Assembly (NCBI RefSeq): GCF_002192415.1
Contig: NZ_CP021780.1
Span: 7,688,001 to 7,752,000, forward strand
DNA length: 64,000 nucleotides
Direction: 5' to 3'
Source of the DNA: Paenibacillus donghaensis
GTDB lineage: Bacteria; Bacillota; Bacilli; Paenibacillales; Paenibacillaceae
Position 1 is the first letter of the stretch. Each line of letters starts with the position of its first letter. This document shows, piece by piece, positions 44,192-52,942 of the stretch. A program made the translations under genes and the position numbers. The notes beneath the pieces are model-generated. The model was given only the letters and a program-made list of their open reading frames with translations. It did not search any database and was not told the origin of the DNA.

Positions 44192-45454
44192 TCAAGTCAA
44201 GGCTGCCGCTGCGGCGTGGATTCCAGCCGAGTGGCCTGTTGTAAAGGCTGCCGTAATATTATAGCCGCCGGTATAGCCGTGGATATCAAGCACTTCGCCG
44301 CAGAAGAACAGCCCCTTCATCAGCTTGGATTCCATCGTTTTGGGGTCAACCTCTTTCAGATTTACGCCCCCGCCGGTCACAAAGGCCTGTTCAATCGACA
44401 AGGTGCCGTTCACCTCAATCGGAAAAGCCTTCAGCAGCTTCGCCAGGCTCAGCCAAGCCTGCTTGGGAATATTATGGAAGGTGATGTCCTCATTCAGCTC
44501 GGCTTTGCTGAGCAGCAACGGGATCAAACGGTCGGGAAGCTGGGCCTTCAGCACATTTTTGATTGCTTTTCTGGCATCCTGTTTGGCCAGCTCCCAGGTT
44601 TCGCTGTACAGCTCCTCTGCAGTCTTGCCCGGAAAGAGATCGAGGGTAAGAGTCACAGAAGGGACAGCAAACTGCTTCAGGGCTTTGACCACGTACTGGC
44701 TGCAGCGCAGTGCAACGGGACCTGAGAGACCGAAATGGGTAAAAAGCATATCTCCTTCATGCTCAATCAGCTTCTTGCCTTTCGGATTCCACACAGACAG
44801 GCTGATATTGCGCATAGACAACCCCTGAAGCTCCTTGCTTCTGATGTAATCCTCACCGGAGGTCAGCGGAACCTCGGTGGGGTACAGCTCTGTAATAGTA
44901 TGCCCCGCAGCTTCCGCCCAAGGGTACCCATCTCCCTGGGAGCCGGTCTGCGGCACCGATTTGCCGCCGACAGCAATGATGACGGAATGGCTGCTTACGA
45001 CCTCGCCGGATCTCAGAATAACCCCGCAGGCCTGTCCGCCTTCGAACAGCACTTCCCGCACAGGGCTGTCTACTTTGATATGAACGCCTTGGGAGCGGAT
45101 CTTTCCGACCAGCGCGTCGACAACGGTTTTGGCCTTGTCCGAGACCGGAAACATCCGGCCGTTATCCTCTTCCTTCAGGCGGATGCCCATCGATTCGAAG
45201 AACTCGACAATATCCTTGTTGCTGAACGCTGCCAGTGAGCTGCGCAGGAATCTGCCGTTACCGGGAATGAACTTGATCAGCTCATCAATCTCCTTGGCAT
45301 TGGTTACATTGCAGCGGCCGCCGCCGGAGATGCCGAGCTTGCGGCCGAGCGTATTGCCCTTATCTATCAGAAGAACTTTGGCCCCGAACTTGCTGGCTGC
45401 TACACTGGCCATCAAACCTGAAGAACCTCCTCCGATCACAATTACGTCATACAT
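44192..45454 (-). CDS. HI0933-family (YhiN/YtfP-type) FAD-dependent oxidoreductase
   Basis: This 420-residue flavoprotein starts MYDVIVIGGGSSGLMASVAASKFGAKVLLIDKGNTLGRKLGISGGGRCNVTNA, the family signature with the GGGRCN motif. The middle GDMLFTHFGLSGPVALRCSQ and the end GLFFCGEVLDIHGYTGGYNI are also conserved. These proteins bind FAD; the electron partner and substrate are unknown, though the family has been linked to tRNA-dihydrouridine-like and other hydroxylation chemistry only in distant members, so no function is assigned. Confidence 0.9.
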   Translation of the reverse strand: MYDVIVIGGGSSGLMASVAASKFGAKVLLIDKGNTLGRKLGISGGGRCNVTNAKEIDELIKFIPGNGRFLRSSLAAFSNKDIVEFFESMGIRLKEEDNGRMFPVSDKAKTVVDALVGKIRSQGVHIKVDSPVREVLFEGGQACGVILRSGEVVSSHSVIIAVGGKSVPQTGSQGDGYPWAEAAGHTITELYPTEVPLTSGEDYIRSKELQGLSMRNISLSVWNPKGKKLIEHEGDMLFTHFGLSGPVALRCSQYVVKALKQFAVPSVTLTLDLFPGKTAEELYSETWELAKQDARKAIKNVLKAQLPDRLIPLLLSKAELNEDITFHNIPKQAWLSLAKLLKAFPIEVNGTLSIEQAFVTGGGVNLKEVDPKTMESKLMKGLFFCGEVLDIHGYTGGYNITAAFTTGHSAGIHAAAAALT

Positions 45455-45597
45455 GATTTATCAAGCTCCTAAAGTGTCTTTAGTCCTAATTGTATAGGCT
45501 TGTGGTAGTCCTGTGAAATCTTGCTGATTTCCGTTGTCAGAAAGCGACGGGTGTGATTTAATCTAAGCATGTAAGGAAACTTGTCCAATTTGAGGGT

Positions 45598-47322
45598 GTG
45601 ATTGTAATTATTGGAGCAGTTAAGGACATTTTATTGCAGATTTCAATTGCCAGTTGCTTTTTAGTTATTTTTCAATGGTGGCTGGATCAAGGGTACATGA
45701 CCCGAAGGAACGGGAAATTTCCGGATGATCAGAATTTTCTGCTGATTTCCTGTGCGCTCAGTGTGACTTGCTGCTCCATTTTGTCGACAACCTTATTTGG
45801 AGTTGCCTATTTGAATCTGGCGATTCTGCCCGCGTTCATTGGTATATTATACAGCAGCTTTCGTTCTGGTATAAGTCTGGCTGCTTTTTTTCTATTCTGC
45901 AATATTCTGTTCTCGGAGCCTGCCGGACTATGCAATCTGGTGCTGAATACCGGGATTGTCTTGTATCCATTATTGTTTGCTCTGGCTAAACCCTTCAAGA
46001 ATGGGACCCTTATGGAGAAAATCGGGCTGCTGTGGATGGTGCTGCTGCCGGGCATGCTGTTTGTTGGCCTGGTGCCCATACTGGACCGTAACGCCAGGGA
46101 CTACAAGCTGAATTCCCAAGAAACACTGGTTATTACTGTATATATCTTTTGTACGATTGTGATCGGGGCCCTGTTTATCTACTTCATTGAAACGGCATGG
46201 GACAGGCAGCAAGCCAAGGAGCATATGAAGCGGCTCTCGCAGAATTTTCTCTACGAGTCGGAGAAGCTGCAGCAGATTACCGATGTCATGCCGCTCAGTA
46301 TCTTGTCTCTGGATGACAACGGGACCGTAACCGCGCTTAACGAGTTCATGCTGGAGCTAATCCGCAACCACTACCCTGAAGCAGCCAGGGAGGATATTGT
46401 GGGCAAGCCGATCAAGCGGTTCTTCGACCATTCGGTAGATGAACAAGTCGGTCTCCGGCTGCTGGATGACATCGCCCGGATGCAGCGGTATAACGAGAAG
46501 GTGACCTTTGAGTCCAGAAGTTATCTGGTCTGCACCGCGCCGCTGGTGCATCAGCGGGAGAATACGGCTGGCGGCATGGTGCTGATTGTTCAGGATTTGA
46601 CGGAAGAAGAGAAGATGCGCAGCGAGCTGGATAATGTGGAACGGCTCACACTGGTCGGCCAGATGGCTGCCGGGATCACCCATGAGATCCGCAATCCGAT
46701 GGCCGTAGTGCGGGGTTTCCTGCAACTGATGCGCGAGAAAAGTCCGGATGAGCTGAATTCTTATTATCAGCTGGTAATGGAAGAGCTGGACCGCGCCAAC
46801 AGCATCATCAATGACTTTCTGTCGCTCGCGCAGAGCCGGGTCTCGCATAAAGAGCGGGTGCCGCTTCACCATATTATTGAAGAGCTGAGCCCGCTGCTAT
46901 GGGCCGATGCCAATCTGCGCGGCCAAAGCGTGGAGCTGCGGCTTGGCCCTGCGCTGCCGCTGCTTGAGCTGAATGTAAGAGAGATCAAGCAACTGATCCT
47001 TAATCTCGGCCGCAACAGCATGGAGGCGATGGGTGCCAAAGGTGTGCTTACACTGGAAACACGCCATACCGCAGACCGGGTGGAGCTGCTGGTCCGGGAT
47101 ACGGGCAGCGGCATTTCTGAGAGCCAGCGGGAGAAACTGTTCACGCCGTTCTTCACTACCAAAAGCCAGGGAACCGGTCTCGGCTTGTCGCTGTGCCTCA
47201 GCATTGTGGAGCGGCATGAAGGCAGCATCTCCGTTGAATCCCAGGAGGGCGTGGGCACCTTGTTCACGGTCTCTTTCCCATATGATTCTGAGGAGAATGC
47301 ACGGTTTGCAGTAGCTGAATGA
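45598..47322 (+). CDS. Membrane-bound sensor histidine kinase (KinB-like)
   Basis: This 574-residue protein has six or so N-terminal transmembrane helices (about 1-205), a PAS domain (ITDVMPLSILSLDDNGTVTALNEFML), HisKA with His362 in MAAGITHEIRNPMAVVRGFLQLM, and HATPase with NLGRNSMEA, DTGSGIS, FFTTKSQGTGLGLSLC. The layout and the GITHEIRNPM box fit the sporulation-type kinases KinB/KinC. It may feed a phosphorelay, but no response regulator is adjacent. The start is GTG 45598; its Shine-Dalgarno sequence is weak. Confidence 0.88.
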   Translation: MIVIIGAVKDILLQISIASCFLVIFQWWLDQGYMTRRNGKFPDDQNFLLISCALSVTCCSILSTTLFGVAYLNLAILPAFIGILYSSFRSGISLAAFFLFCNILFSEPAGLCNLVLNTGIVLYPLLFALAKPFKNGTLMEKIGLLWMVLLPGMLFVGLVPILDRNARDYKLNSQETLVITVYIFCTIVIGALFIYFIETAWDRQQAKEHMKRLSQNFLYESEKLQQITDVMPLSILSLDDNGTVTALNEFMLELIRNHYPEAAREDIVGKPIKRFFDHSVDEQVGLRLLDDIARMQRYNEKVTFESRSYLVCTAPLVHQRENTAGGMVLIVQDLTEEEKMRSELDNVERLTLVGQMAAGITHEIRNPMAVVRGFLQLMREKSPDELNSYYQLVMEELDRANSIINDFLSLAQSRVSHKERVPLHHIIEELSPLLWADANLRGQSVELRLGPALPLLELNVREIKQLILNLGRNSMEAMGAKGVLTLETRHTADRVELLVRDTGSGISESQREKLFTPFFTTKSQGTGLGLSLCLSIVERHEGSISVESQEGVGTLFTVSFPYDSEENARFAVAE

Positions 47323-47380
47323 GAAACCTGGCTGCTCCTATAAACGGGGTCAATACTGGCTGGAGCAGAGTGCCGCTCTC

Positions 47381-47408
47381 TTGCTTTCACAGAGTATGAA
47401 TGTATAAT
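47381..47408 (+). promoter_or_regulatory. Promoter of the bacilliredoxin gene
   Basis: TTGCTT at 47381-47386 and TATAAT at 47403-47408 are separated by 16 nt, about 57 nt before the ATG. Confidence 0.6.
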
Positions 47409-47464
47409 AAAGTTAGTAACTGCTGTTATGGAGAAAGCTAAAGTGTAAAGGAGAGTGCAAAGAA

Positions 47465-47899
47465 ATGTCCATGTCATTTAATCAATATATGAAGGATTCC
47501 ATCCAGCCGATGCGGGATGATCTGACAAGCATCGGATTTCAGGAGCTGATGACTCCCGAAGAGGTGGAAACAACACTTCCAACCGCCAAAGGTACTGCGC
47601 TTGTAGTTGTTAATTCTGTCTGCGGCTGTGCTGCCGGCCAATGCCGTCCGGGCGTAGCCCAGGCACTCCAGAATGAAATTACGCCGGACCACCTGTTCAC
47701 CGTGTTCGCAGGCCAGGAGAAGGAAGCTACAGCGAAAGCGCGTGAATACTTTGCGCCTTATCCGCCGTCTTCACCTTCCATTGCCCTGATGAAGGATGGC
47801 GAGCTGGTTCATTTCATCGAGCGCCATGCCGTTGAAGACCGTTCAGCTGCCGAAATCGCCGCTGAGCTGAAGGATGTATTCAACCGTCTGTGCCAGTAA
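47465..47899 (+). CDS. Bacilliredoxin (BrxA/BrxB family)
   Basis: This 144-residue thioredoxin-fold protein has the family motif Cys53-Gly-Cys55 (VNSVCGCAAGQCRPG), with MSMSFNQYMKDSIQPMRDDLTSIGF at the start and YPPSSPSIALMKDGELVHFIERHAVE with the cis-proline. Bacilliredoxins remove bacillithiol from oxidised protein thiols in the cytoplasm. It is the clearest sign that the organism uses bacillithiol, together with YtxJ at 1905. AAAGGAGAG lies before the ATG. It stands alone, with its own promoter and terminator. Confidence 0.93.
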   Translation: MSMSFNQYMKDSIQPMRDDLTSIGFQELMTPEEVETTLPTAKGTALVVVNSVCGCAAGQCRPGVAQALQNEITPDHLFTVFAGQEKEATAKAREYFAPYPPSSPSIALMKDGELVHFIERHAVEDRSAAEIAAELKDVFNRLCQ

Positions 47900-47920
47900 C
47901 AGCTGCTTGGCTATAAGAAT

Positions 47921-47960
47921 CTCGCGGCAGCCGGTTTCCGGTGGCCTGCGGGATTTTTTG
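47921..47960 (+). terminator. Terminator downstream of the bacilliredoxin gene
   Basis: The imperfect stem CTCGCGGCAGCCGG / CCGGTGGCCTGCGGG is followed by ATTTTTTGTT. Confidence 0.8.
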
Positions 47961-48033
47961 TTAAAAATATAAGAATTTATATGTTGTACGCTATACAAGA
48001 ATGAATCCATACTGACGAAACGGGGTGCAGCTG

Positions 48034-48843
48034 GTGAGTATGCAGACTGAGATTATAACGGCATTGGGTGTGAAGCCAACCATCGATGTGGAAGCCGAGG
48101 TGCTCAGACGCGTGGATTTCCTGAAGGCCTATGTGCTGGGAGCGGGCGCCAAAGGGCTGCTGATCGCCATCAGCGGCGGGGTGGACAGCGCGGTTGCTGC
48201 CGGATTGTGCAAACGGGCGACGGACGAGCTGACTGAGCAGGAAGGCACTGACTATATCACGCTTGGCGTATTCCAGCCTTACGGCGTTCAGGAGGATATT
48301 GAGCACAGCTATGAAGTGGCCCGGGCCTTCGAGCTCACACATACGGTGGAGACCAATATTGAGGATGCCGTCAACGAGATGGTGCTGGAGGTTGAGCATG
48401 GCTTGAAAGGGCTGGGGCAACACCGTCATATGACTCATCAGGGCAAAGGCAATGTGAAGGCAAGAACACGTATGGTGCTGCAGTATGCGCTCTCCTTCGA
48501 GAATAATCTGCTGGTGGTCGGTACGGACCATGCTTCGGAAGCCATTACCGGCTTCTATACCAAGTGGGGCGACGGGGCTGTCGACATCACGCCGCTAAGC
48601 TCGCTCAACAAACGTCAGGTGCGGCAGCTGGCCGGCTATCTCGGAGTTCCCGGAGACGTTGTTTCCAAAGCACCGAGTGCAGGCCTCTGGCCGGGACAGA
48701 CGGATGAGACGGAGCTGGGCATCACCTATGATGACAACAGTGACTACCTGGAGGGCAAGCAGATTGCTGACGAGGCTGCACAGAAGCTGGAATCCTATTA
48801 TCGCAGAACGGCGCATAAGCGCAATGTGATTCCGGGGATCTGA
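48034..48843 (+). CDS. nadE: NH3-dependent NAD+ synthetase (NadE)
   Basis: This 269-residue protein has the ATP pyrophosphatase loop SGGVDS (about 47-52), QYALSFENNLLVVGTDHASEAITGFYTKWGDG and SDETELGITYDD-like QTDETELGITYDDNSDYLEG. It converts nicotinic acid adenine dinucleotide plus ammonia and ATP to NAD+ in the cytoplasm. GTG 48034 gives the start M-S-M-Q seen in Bacillus NadE and has GGGGTG 6 nt upstream; the frame is open to 48025. Length is normal. Confidence 0.93.
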   Translation: MSMQTEIITALGVKPTIDVEAEVLRRVDFLKAYVLGAGAKGLLIAISGGVDSAVAAGLCKRATDELTEQEGTDYITLGVFQPYGVQEDIEHSYEVARAFELTHTVETNIEDAVNEMVLEVEHGLKGLGQHRHMTHQGKGNVKARTRMVLQYALSFENNLLVVGTDHASEAITGFYTKWGDGAVDITPLSSLNKRQVRQLAGYLGVPGDVVSKAPSAGLWPGQTDETELGITYDDNSDYLEGKQIADEAAQKLESYYRRTAHKRNVIPGI

Positions 48844-48903
48844 GGAGCCGAGGCTCTGGGCATTACCGAAGAGTAAGGCCTTGCTTAGAAGGGGCTGAAG
48901 CCG

Positions 48904-48952
48904 CAAACCGCCACGAAGCTGCAAGGGAACTGCAGGCTTCGCGGCGGTTTGT
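48904..48952. terminator. Terminator between nadE and the convergent hydrolase gene
   Basis: The imperfect long stem CAAACCGCCACGAAGCTGCA / TGCAGGCTTCGCGGCGGTTTG is followed by TGTGC. Confidence 0.75.
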
Positions 48953-48977
48953 GTGCTTAGGATAAGGGGGCAGGCGC

Positions 48978-49799
48978 TTACCTTGCTAATATGCCAGTGA
49001 TGAATTCGCGCGTGGCGGCGATGGCCTGCTCCAGCTGAGGTGTGGTCCCGGCAAAAGGGTGGACGGTGCAGAAGGTATGGTTGCCGCCCGGAATCTGGAC
49101 CCATTCAATATCAGGGCGGAGGGCGGCCAGCTGCTCTGAGCCGCGGCGCAGATGTGCGCCGTCCTCACTGCCTTGGATGAGGACCACAGGGAAGCTGGCT
49201 GTCTTCATTCGCGTCAGAATGTTATACCGCTGCGCTTGGCGTTCCAAATCTTCCAGAATCACGGCATCGAGCGGCATCTGCTGGCCGGTGCGGCCGTTAA
49301 GCACATGGGCCCGGCCATGTTCTCTCATCTCCTGCTTCTGCTCAGCCGTGAACAGGTCCAGGCTGGTGATCCCGTTCCAGCTGATCACACCGGCTATATC
49401 GGACGGATGATCGAGCGCATAGACGAGAGAGTCGCCAGCGCCTCTGCTGTGTCCGAGCAGGAACAGCGGCAGGCTGCCGTATCTCGGATGCTGGCTGAGG
49501 TAGGACAGCAGAATCTCCATGTCTTTCAGCTCGCGCTGATAGGTGTTGCGGGCGAATTTCTCCAGCTCGGTGAAATTCAGCAGGTCTGCACCTACTCCGG
49601 CATGGGAGAAATTGAAGCTGATAACCTCGTAGTCCTCGCTGAGTGCGGAGGCGGCATAAGGGAACATGCCCCAATCCTTAAAGCCCTTGTAACCGTGTGC
49701 AACGACTATGAGGGCTTTGGCCTGCGTGCGGGCGGGAAAACGGGTACAGCGGAGCACGGAATCTTCTCCGGCAGGAAGTTCGAAATGAGTAGGGTTCAT
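48978..49799 (-). CDS. Alpha/beta hydrolase (putative esterase/dienelactone-hydrolase-like)
   Basis: This 273-residue protein has VVAHGYKGFKDWG (oxyanion strand), nucleophile elbow Gly-His-Ser118-Arg-Gly, acid-bearing loop QGSEDGAHLRRG and the catalytic base in PGGNHTFC. The N-terminal 20 residues form an early strand without signal peptide. The substrate is unknown; the fold is close to the lysophospholipase-like serine aminopeptidase branch. AAAGGGG lies before the ATG. It is transcribed alone. Confidence 0.82.
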   Translation of the reverse strand: MNPTHFELPAGEDSVLRCTRFPARTQAKALIVVAHGYKGFKDWGMFPYAASALSEDYEVISFNFSHAGVGADLLNFTELEKFARNTYQRELKDMEILLSYLSQHPRYGSLPLFLLGHSRGAGDSLVYALDHPSDIAGVISWNGITSLDLFTAEQKQEMREHGRAHVLNGRTGQQMPLDAVILEDLERQAQRYNILTRMKTASFPVVLIQGSEDGAHLRRGSEQLAALRPDIEWVQIPGGNHTFCTVHPFAGTTPQLEQAIAATREFITGILAR

Positions 49800-49894
49800 A
49801 GGGGGTAGCCCCTTTCTTGTATAATGTCTATAATAAGTAAGGCTTAGCTCAGGATGATACTCCTGGCGTGGGCTGAACTAGACCTCCGTCAGGT

Positions 49895-50012
49895 TTCCTT
49901 CTAAAAATATAAGAATGTATAGGTTTCACGTCATAAATTATCCTTATATTTCTCGCAGAAATGGACGCCGCCCCTTTGCAGAGGACTGTGAAACCGTTTC
50001 TTCTTGGATAAC
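49895..50012 (+). repeat. Family D-like repeat in the intergenic region before acpS
   Basis: TCCTTATATTTCTCGCAGAAATGG ... AAACCGTTTCTTCTTGG matches the frame of the repeat at 34736-34800, and TATAAGAATGTATAGGTTTCACGTC resembles TATAAGAATTTATATGTTGTACGC upstream of nadE (47967). The function is unclear. Confidence 0.4.
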
Positions 50013-50073
50013 AGGATAATCATACCATTATTGAAGCGGTTAGCAATACACGTCATGAGGAGCGTGACAGGAT

Positions 50074-50472
50074 TTGATCTATGGAATTGGGCACGATGTG
50101 CTGGAAATTGAGCGGATTACCGAATTGATGGATAGAGGCAGGGCCAAGAAGTTTATGGGCCGTGTACTCACTGCGAGAGAACAGCGGCTGGCCGATAGCA
50201 GAGGGGTCAAAGCGGCGGAATTTGTAGCCGGGCGGTTTGCAGCCAAAGAAGCGGTGGTTAAAGCACTGGGCAGCGGTATCGGCAGAGTCGTCGGCTTCCA
50301 GGATGTTGAGATTCTGCCTGATGGCAATGGCAAACCGGAAGTCGGTTTGTCAGGCGCTGCCTGGGACAGATTGAACCTGCCGCCTGCCGGATATACCATC
50401 CACCTGACCATTACGCACGGGCGTGAGCTGGCGTCGGCTTTTGCCGTGGTGGAACGGCTTGACGGGATATGA
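50074..50472 (+). CDS. acpS: Holo-[acyl-carrier-protein] synthase (AcpS)
   Basis: This 132-residue protein has IYGIGHDVLEIERI with the metal-binding Asp8, and FAAKEAVVKALGSGIG with the catalytic Glu59, the two signature motifs of AcpS. HLTITHGRELASAFAVVE ends the protein. AcpS transfers 4'-phosphopantetheine from CoA to the acyl carrier protein. The start is TTG 50074, preceded by a weak GGAGCG. Length is normal. Confidence 0.93.
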   Translation: MIYGIGHDVLEIERITELMDRGRAKKFMGRVLTAREQRLADSRGVKAAEFVAGRFAAKEAVVKALGSGIGRVVGFQDVEILPDGNGKPEVGLSGAAWDRLNLPPAGYTIHLTITHGRELASAFAVVERLDGI

Positions 50473-50541
50473 TTGTAATGAATCAGACTACACTCAGCTT
50501 AAGTCTTAAGCTGTGAATATATAGTAGTAAGGAGAGTAAGG

Positions 50542-51924
50542 ATGACCGAACAGAAACAGCAGCAGGATGAGCAAGTGCAACGATTCTTCAGTCATCATCT
50601 GCTTGAGTGGTATCATGGTCAGAAACGTGATCTGCCGTGGCGCCGCCACCGCAACCCGTATTACATCTGGATCTCGGAAATTATGCTGCAGCAGACGCGG
50701 GTGGATACCGTCATTCCCTATTTCAACCGCTTTATTGACCGTTTTCCTACGGTGGAGGCGCTCGCCGATGCTCCCGAGGAAGAGGTGCTGAAATGCTGGG
50801 AGGGGCTTGGCTATTATTCGCGGGCGCGCAATCTCCAGCATGCGGCCAAGCAGGTGAAGGAGCTGTATGGCGGCCAGGTTCCAAACGACCGCGATGCTGT
50901 ATTTGCGCTCAAGGGTGTAGGTCCGTACACGGCAGGCGCGATCCTCAGTATTGCCTTCAACCAGCCGGAGCCGGCGGTGGACGGCAATGTGATGCGCGTT
51001 TTGTCGCGATATTTCCTGCTGGAGGATGATATTGCCAAGGGCTCTACCCGTGTCAAAATGGAGCGCCTGGCCGCCGTGCTGATCCCGGAGGGTGAGGCCT
51101 CCCATTTCAACCAGGCGCTGATGGAACTGGGCGCGCTGATCTGCACGCCGAAATCACCGCGCTGTCTGCCCTGCCCGGTGATGGAGCACTGCGCGGCCCG
51201 GCTGGCAGGCTGCGAAACCTCGCTGCCTGTCAAGACCAAGGCCAAGCCGCCGCGCCCGGAGGAGCGGCTTGCTGCCCTGGTGGAGGGCCGCGGCGGGCAC
51301 GCGGGCCGGGTGCTGATCCGGCAGCGGCCATCCAGCGGGCTACTCGCCCGCATGTGGGAGCTGCCGCATTGGCTGGCGCCGCCTGCGGAAGGCGGCGCGC
51401 CTGGCGCGCGGCCGCCGGAGGCCGCGGCGCAGGACCGGCTGCGCCGGTCCCTGCGGACGGCCGGGATCTCCGCCCGGCCGGAAGGGCACTGGATGGCTGC
51501 TGAGCATACGTTCAGCCATATCGTGTGGACCCTGCAGGTGTATCGCTGCAGGGAAGAGGCGGCTCTGCCGCTGGCGGCGGAGAGCCGCGCGGCTTACGGC
51601 GCTGGTGCTGCTGGCGCCGCTGGCGCTGCTGGCGCTGCTGGCGCTGCTGGCGCTGCTGGCGCTGCTGGCTCTGCTGGCGCTGCTGACGCCGCTAACGCGG
51701 CGTCTCCATACCTGCATGCCGCAGCAGCCGCTGTGCAGGCGGCAACGGAGCAGGTGGAGATGTTTGCCGACGGCACAGAGACGGCTGAGGAGCGTGGCGC
51801 CATACGCTGGATTACCCGAGAGGACATGGCGAATTATGCTTTTCCGAATGTGTTTCTTAAACTGCTTAATCATTACTTCGATGAACAAGAGGAGCTGGCG
51901 CGCACCAGTGTGTCTTCCAAGTAG
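50542..51924 (+). CDS. mutY: A/G-specific adenine glycosylase (MutY) with a Gly/Ala-Ala repeat insertion
   Basis: This 460-residue protein has the MutY catalytic core: Glu46 in SEIMLQQTRVDTV, helix-hairpin-helix LKGVGPYTAGAIL, Asp147 in AVDGNVMRVLSR, and four iron-sulfur cysteines in CTPKSPRCLPCPVMEHC. The C-terminal NUDIX-like domain checks for 8-oxoguanine. That domain is interrupted by an Ala/Gly run (about residues 352-378) coded by eight or so near-identical 9-bp units GGCGCTGCT at 51598-51690. The enzyme removes A opposite 8-oxoG. An AAGGAGAG site lies before the ATG. Confidence 0.92.
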   Translation: MTEQKQQQDEQVQRFFSHHLLEWYHGQKRDLPWRRHRNPYYIWISEIMLQQTRVDTVIPYFNRFIDRFPTVEALADAPEEEVLKCWEGLGYYSRARNLQHAAKQVKELYGGQVPNDRDAVFALKGVGPYTAGAILSIAFNQPEPAVDGNVMRVLSRYFLLEDDIAKGSTRVKMERLAAVLIPEGEASHFNQALMELGALICTPKSPRCLPCPVMEHCAARLAGCETSLPVKTKAKPPRPEERLAALVEGRGGHAGRVLIRQRPSSGLLARMWELPHWLAPPAEGGAPGARPPEAAAQDRLRRSLRTAGISARPEGHWMAAEHTFSHIVWTLQVYRCREEAALPLAAESRAAYGAGAAGAAGAAGAAGAAGAAGAAGSAGAADAANAASPYLHAAAAAVQAATEQVEMFADGTETAEERGAIRWITREDMANYAFPNVFLKLLNHYFDEQEELARTSVSSK

Positions 51925-52415
51925 CAGTTGGCCTGTATGGTTGCTGGGATTGTGTGGCGGGGCAGGGCTTCGGCTGAGTGGGCTGGATTGTGTCTATGTC
52001 TGCTTCGAGTCGGAACAGCTGAGTGAACCAAAACCTGCAAATCTGCAGGTATTTCTGCCAACTACTGGCCTTTTAGCCTGAATGCCTGCAAATATACATC
52101 CTTTAATCGCTTGAAGCCAATTTCAGCTGTAATCACAAAGAAATTCCTGCATTTTCGCAGGAATTTCTTTGTTTTAGGCATGGCGAGTCAGAGAACCTGC
52201 ATTTTTGCAGGAATTTCATCTAGAACGGGAACTTAAGAATGTTACATTCGGAGTTGGCGAGAAACTCTTATATATCAAGCTGTCCGCCACACCCACACCT
52301 TCATTCTTAAGTTCATCTTGTATAGTAACTATTGGCGTCTCAGGACAATCAAGCATCAATGAGTCTTCTTGCAACCGTAACTGACCTGATCTACTGCGGA
52401 TTAGGTGCACAATTG
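51925..52415. repeat. Gene-free stretch with small CCTGCA...TGCAGG hairpins
   Basis: At 52036-52051 there is CCTGCAAATCTGCAGG, at 52136-52171 a hairpin with AAATTCCTGC/GCAGGAATTT, and at 52197-52212 CCTGCATTTTTGCAGG followed by AATTTC. All share CCTGCA/TGCAGG arms and an AATTTCTT-type flank. They form a small hairpin family; the central one serves as the mutY terminator. No gene is seen. Confidence 0.55.
52136..52175 (+). terminator. Terminator downstream of mutY
   Basis: The 15-bp arms CAAAGAAATTCCTGC and GCAGGAATTTCTTTG enclose ATTTTC and are followed by TTTT. Confidence 0.85.
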
Positions 52416-52890
52416 GTTACTGCTTAGGTCTTTGGGGTGCTGAGAACATCGAAGATTCGGCTCCATGGTGGCTTCCTAAGTTCAAACCATTGATTTAGTT
52501 GTGATAGTGCATCTAATTGACGCATTTTTACCATTTTGGAGGGAATAGATGCAAAAAGGCATCTAATTTGGGCTTTGGAGCGTGAGACGAGAGGTTTACT
52601 CGAAATTAGTTGCAGAATCGCACTTAAACGCCCGCTAGTCCGTGTTTCGGCTGAAATTAGTTGCACTTTCGCATTTATTTGCTCTGAACGTTCCAGGGCG
52701 ACCTGCTAAATCTTCGCCGGTTTTAAGTAGTAACCACTTTCGCATCTATTTAATTCGAGCGTTCCAAATGACTTGCTAAATCCCCGTTGGTCTAAAGCAG
52801 TAACCACTTTCACATCTATATTTACTCCGCACGCCCAAAGTAACATTCCCAATCCACGCACGGGCCTCAGTGGTGTAGTAACCACATTCG
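52415..52890 (+). repeat. Family A repeat, copy A5, with two partial right-end copies in tandem
   Basis: The left end GGTTACTGCTTAGG is at 52415-52428, the palindrome array follows, and the first right end TAAGTAGTAAC closes at 52734. Then CACTTTCG-CATCTATTT starts a 70-bp piece ending TAAAGCAGTAAC (52804), and a 78-bp piece ends GTAGTAAC (52882). The outer flanks are CACAATTG (52408-52415) and CACATTCG (52883-52890), 6 of 8 matching. Confidence 0.8.
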
Positions 52891-52942
52891 CTATTACTCT
52901 TTCAACTGCTTGCCCAATCCGTCTGACTCATTCACACCCTGC

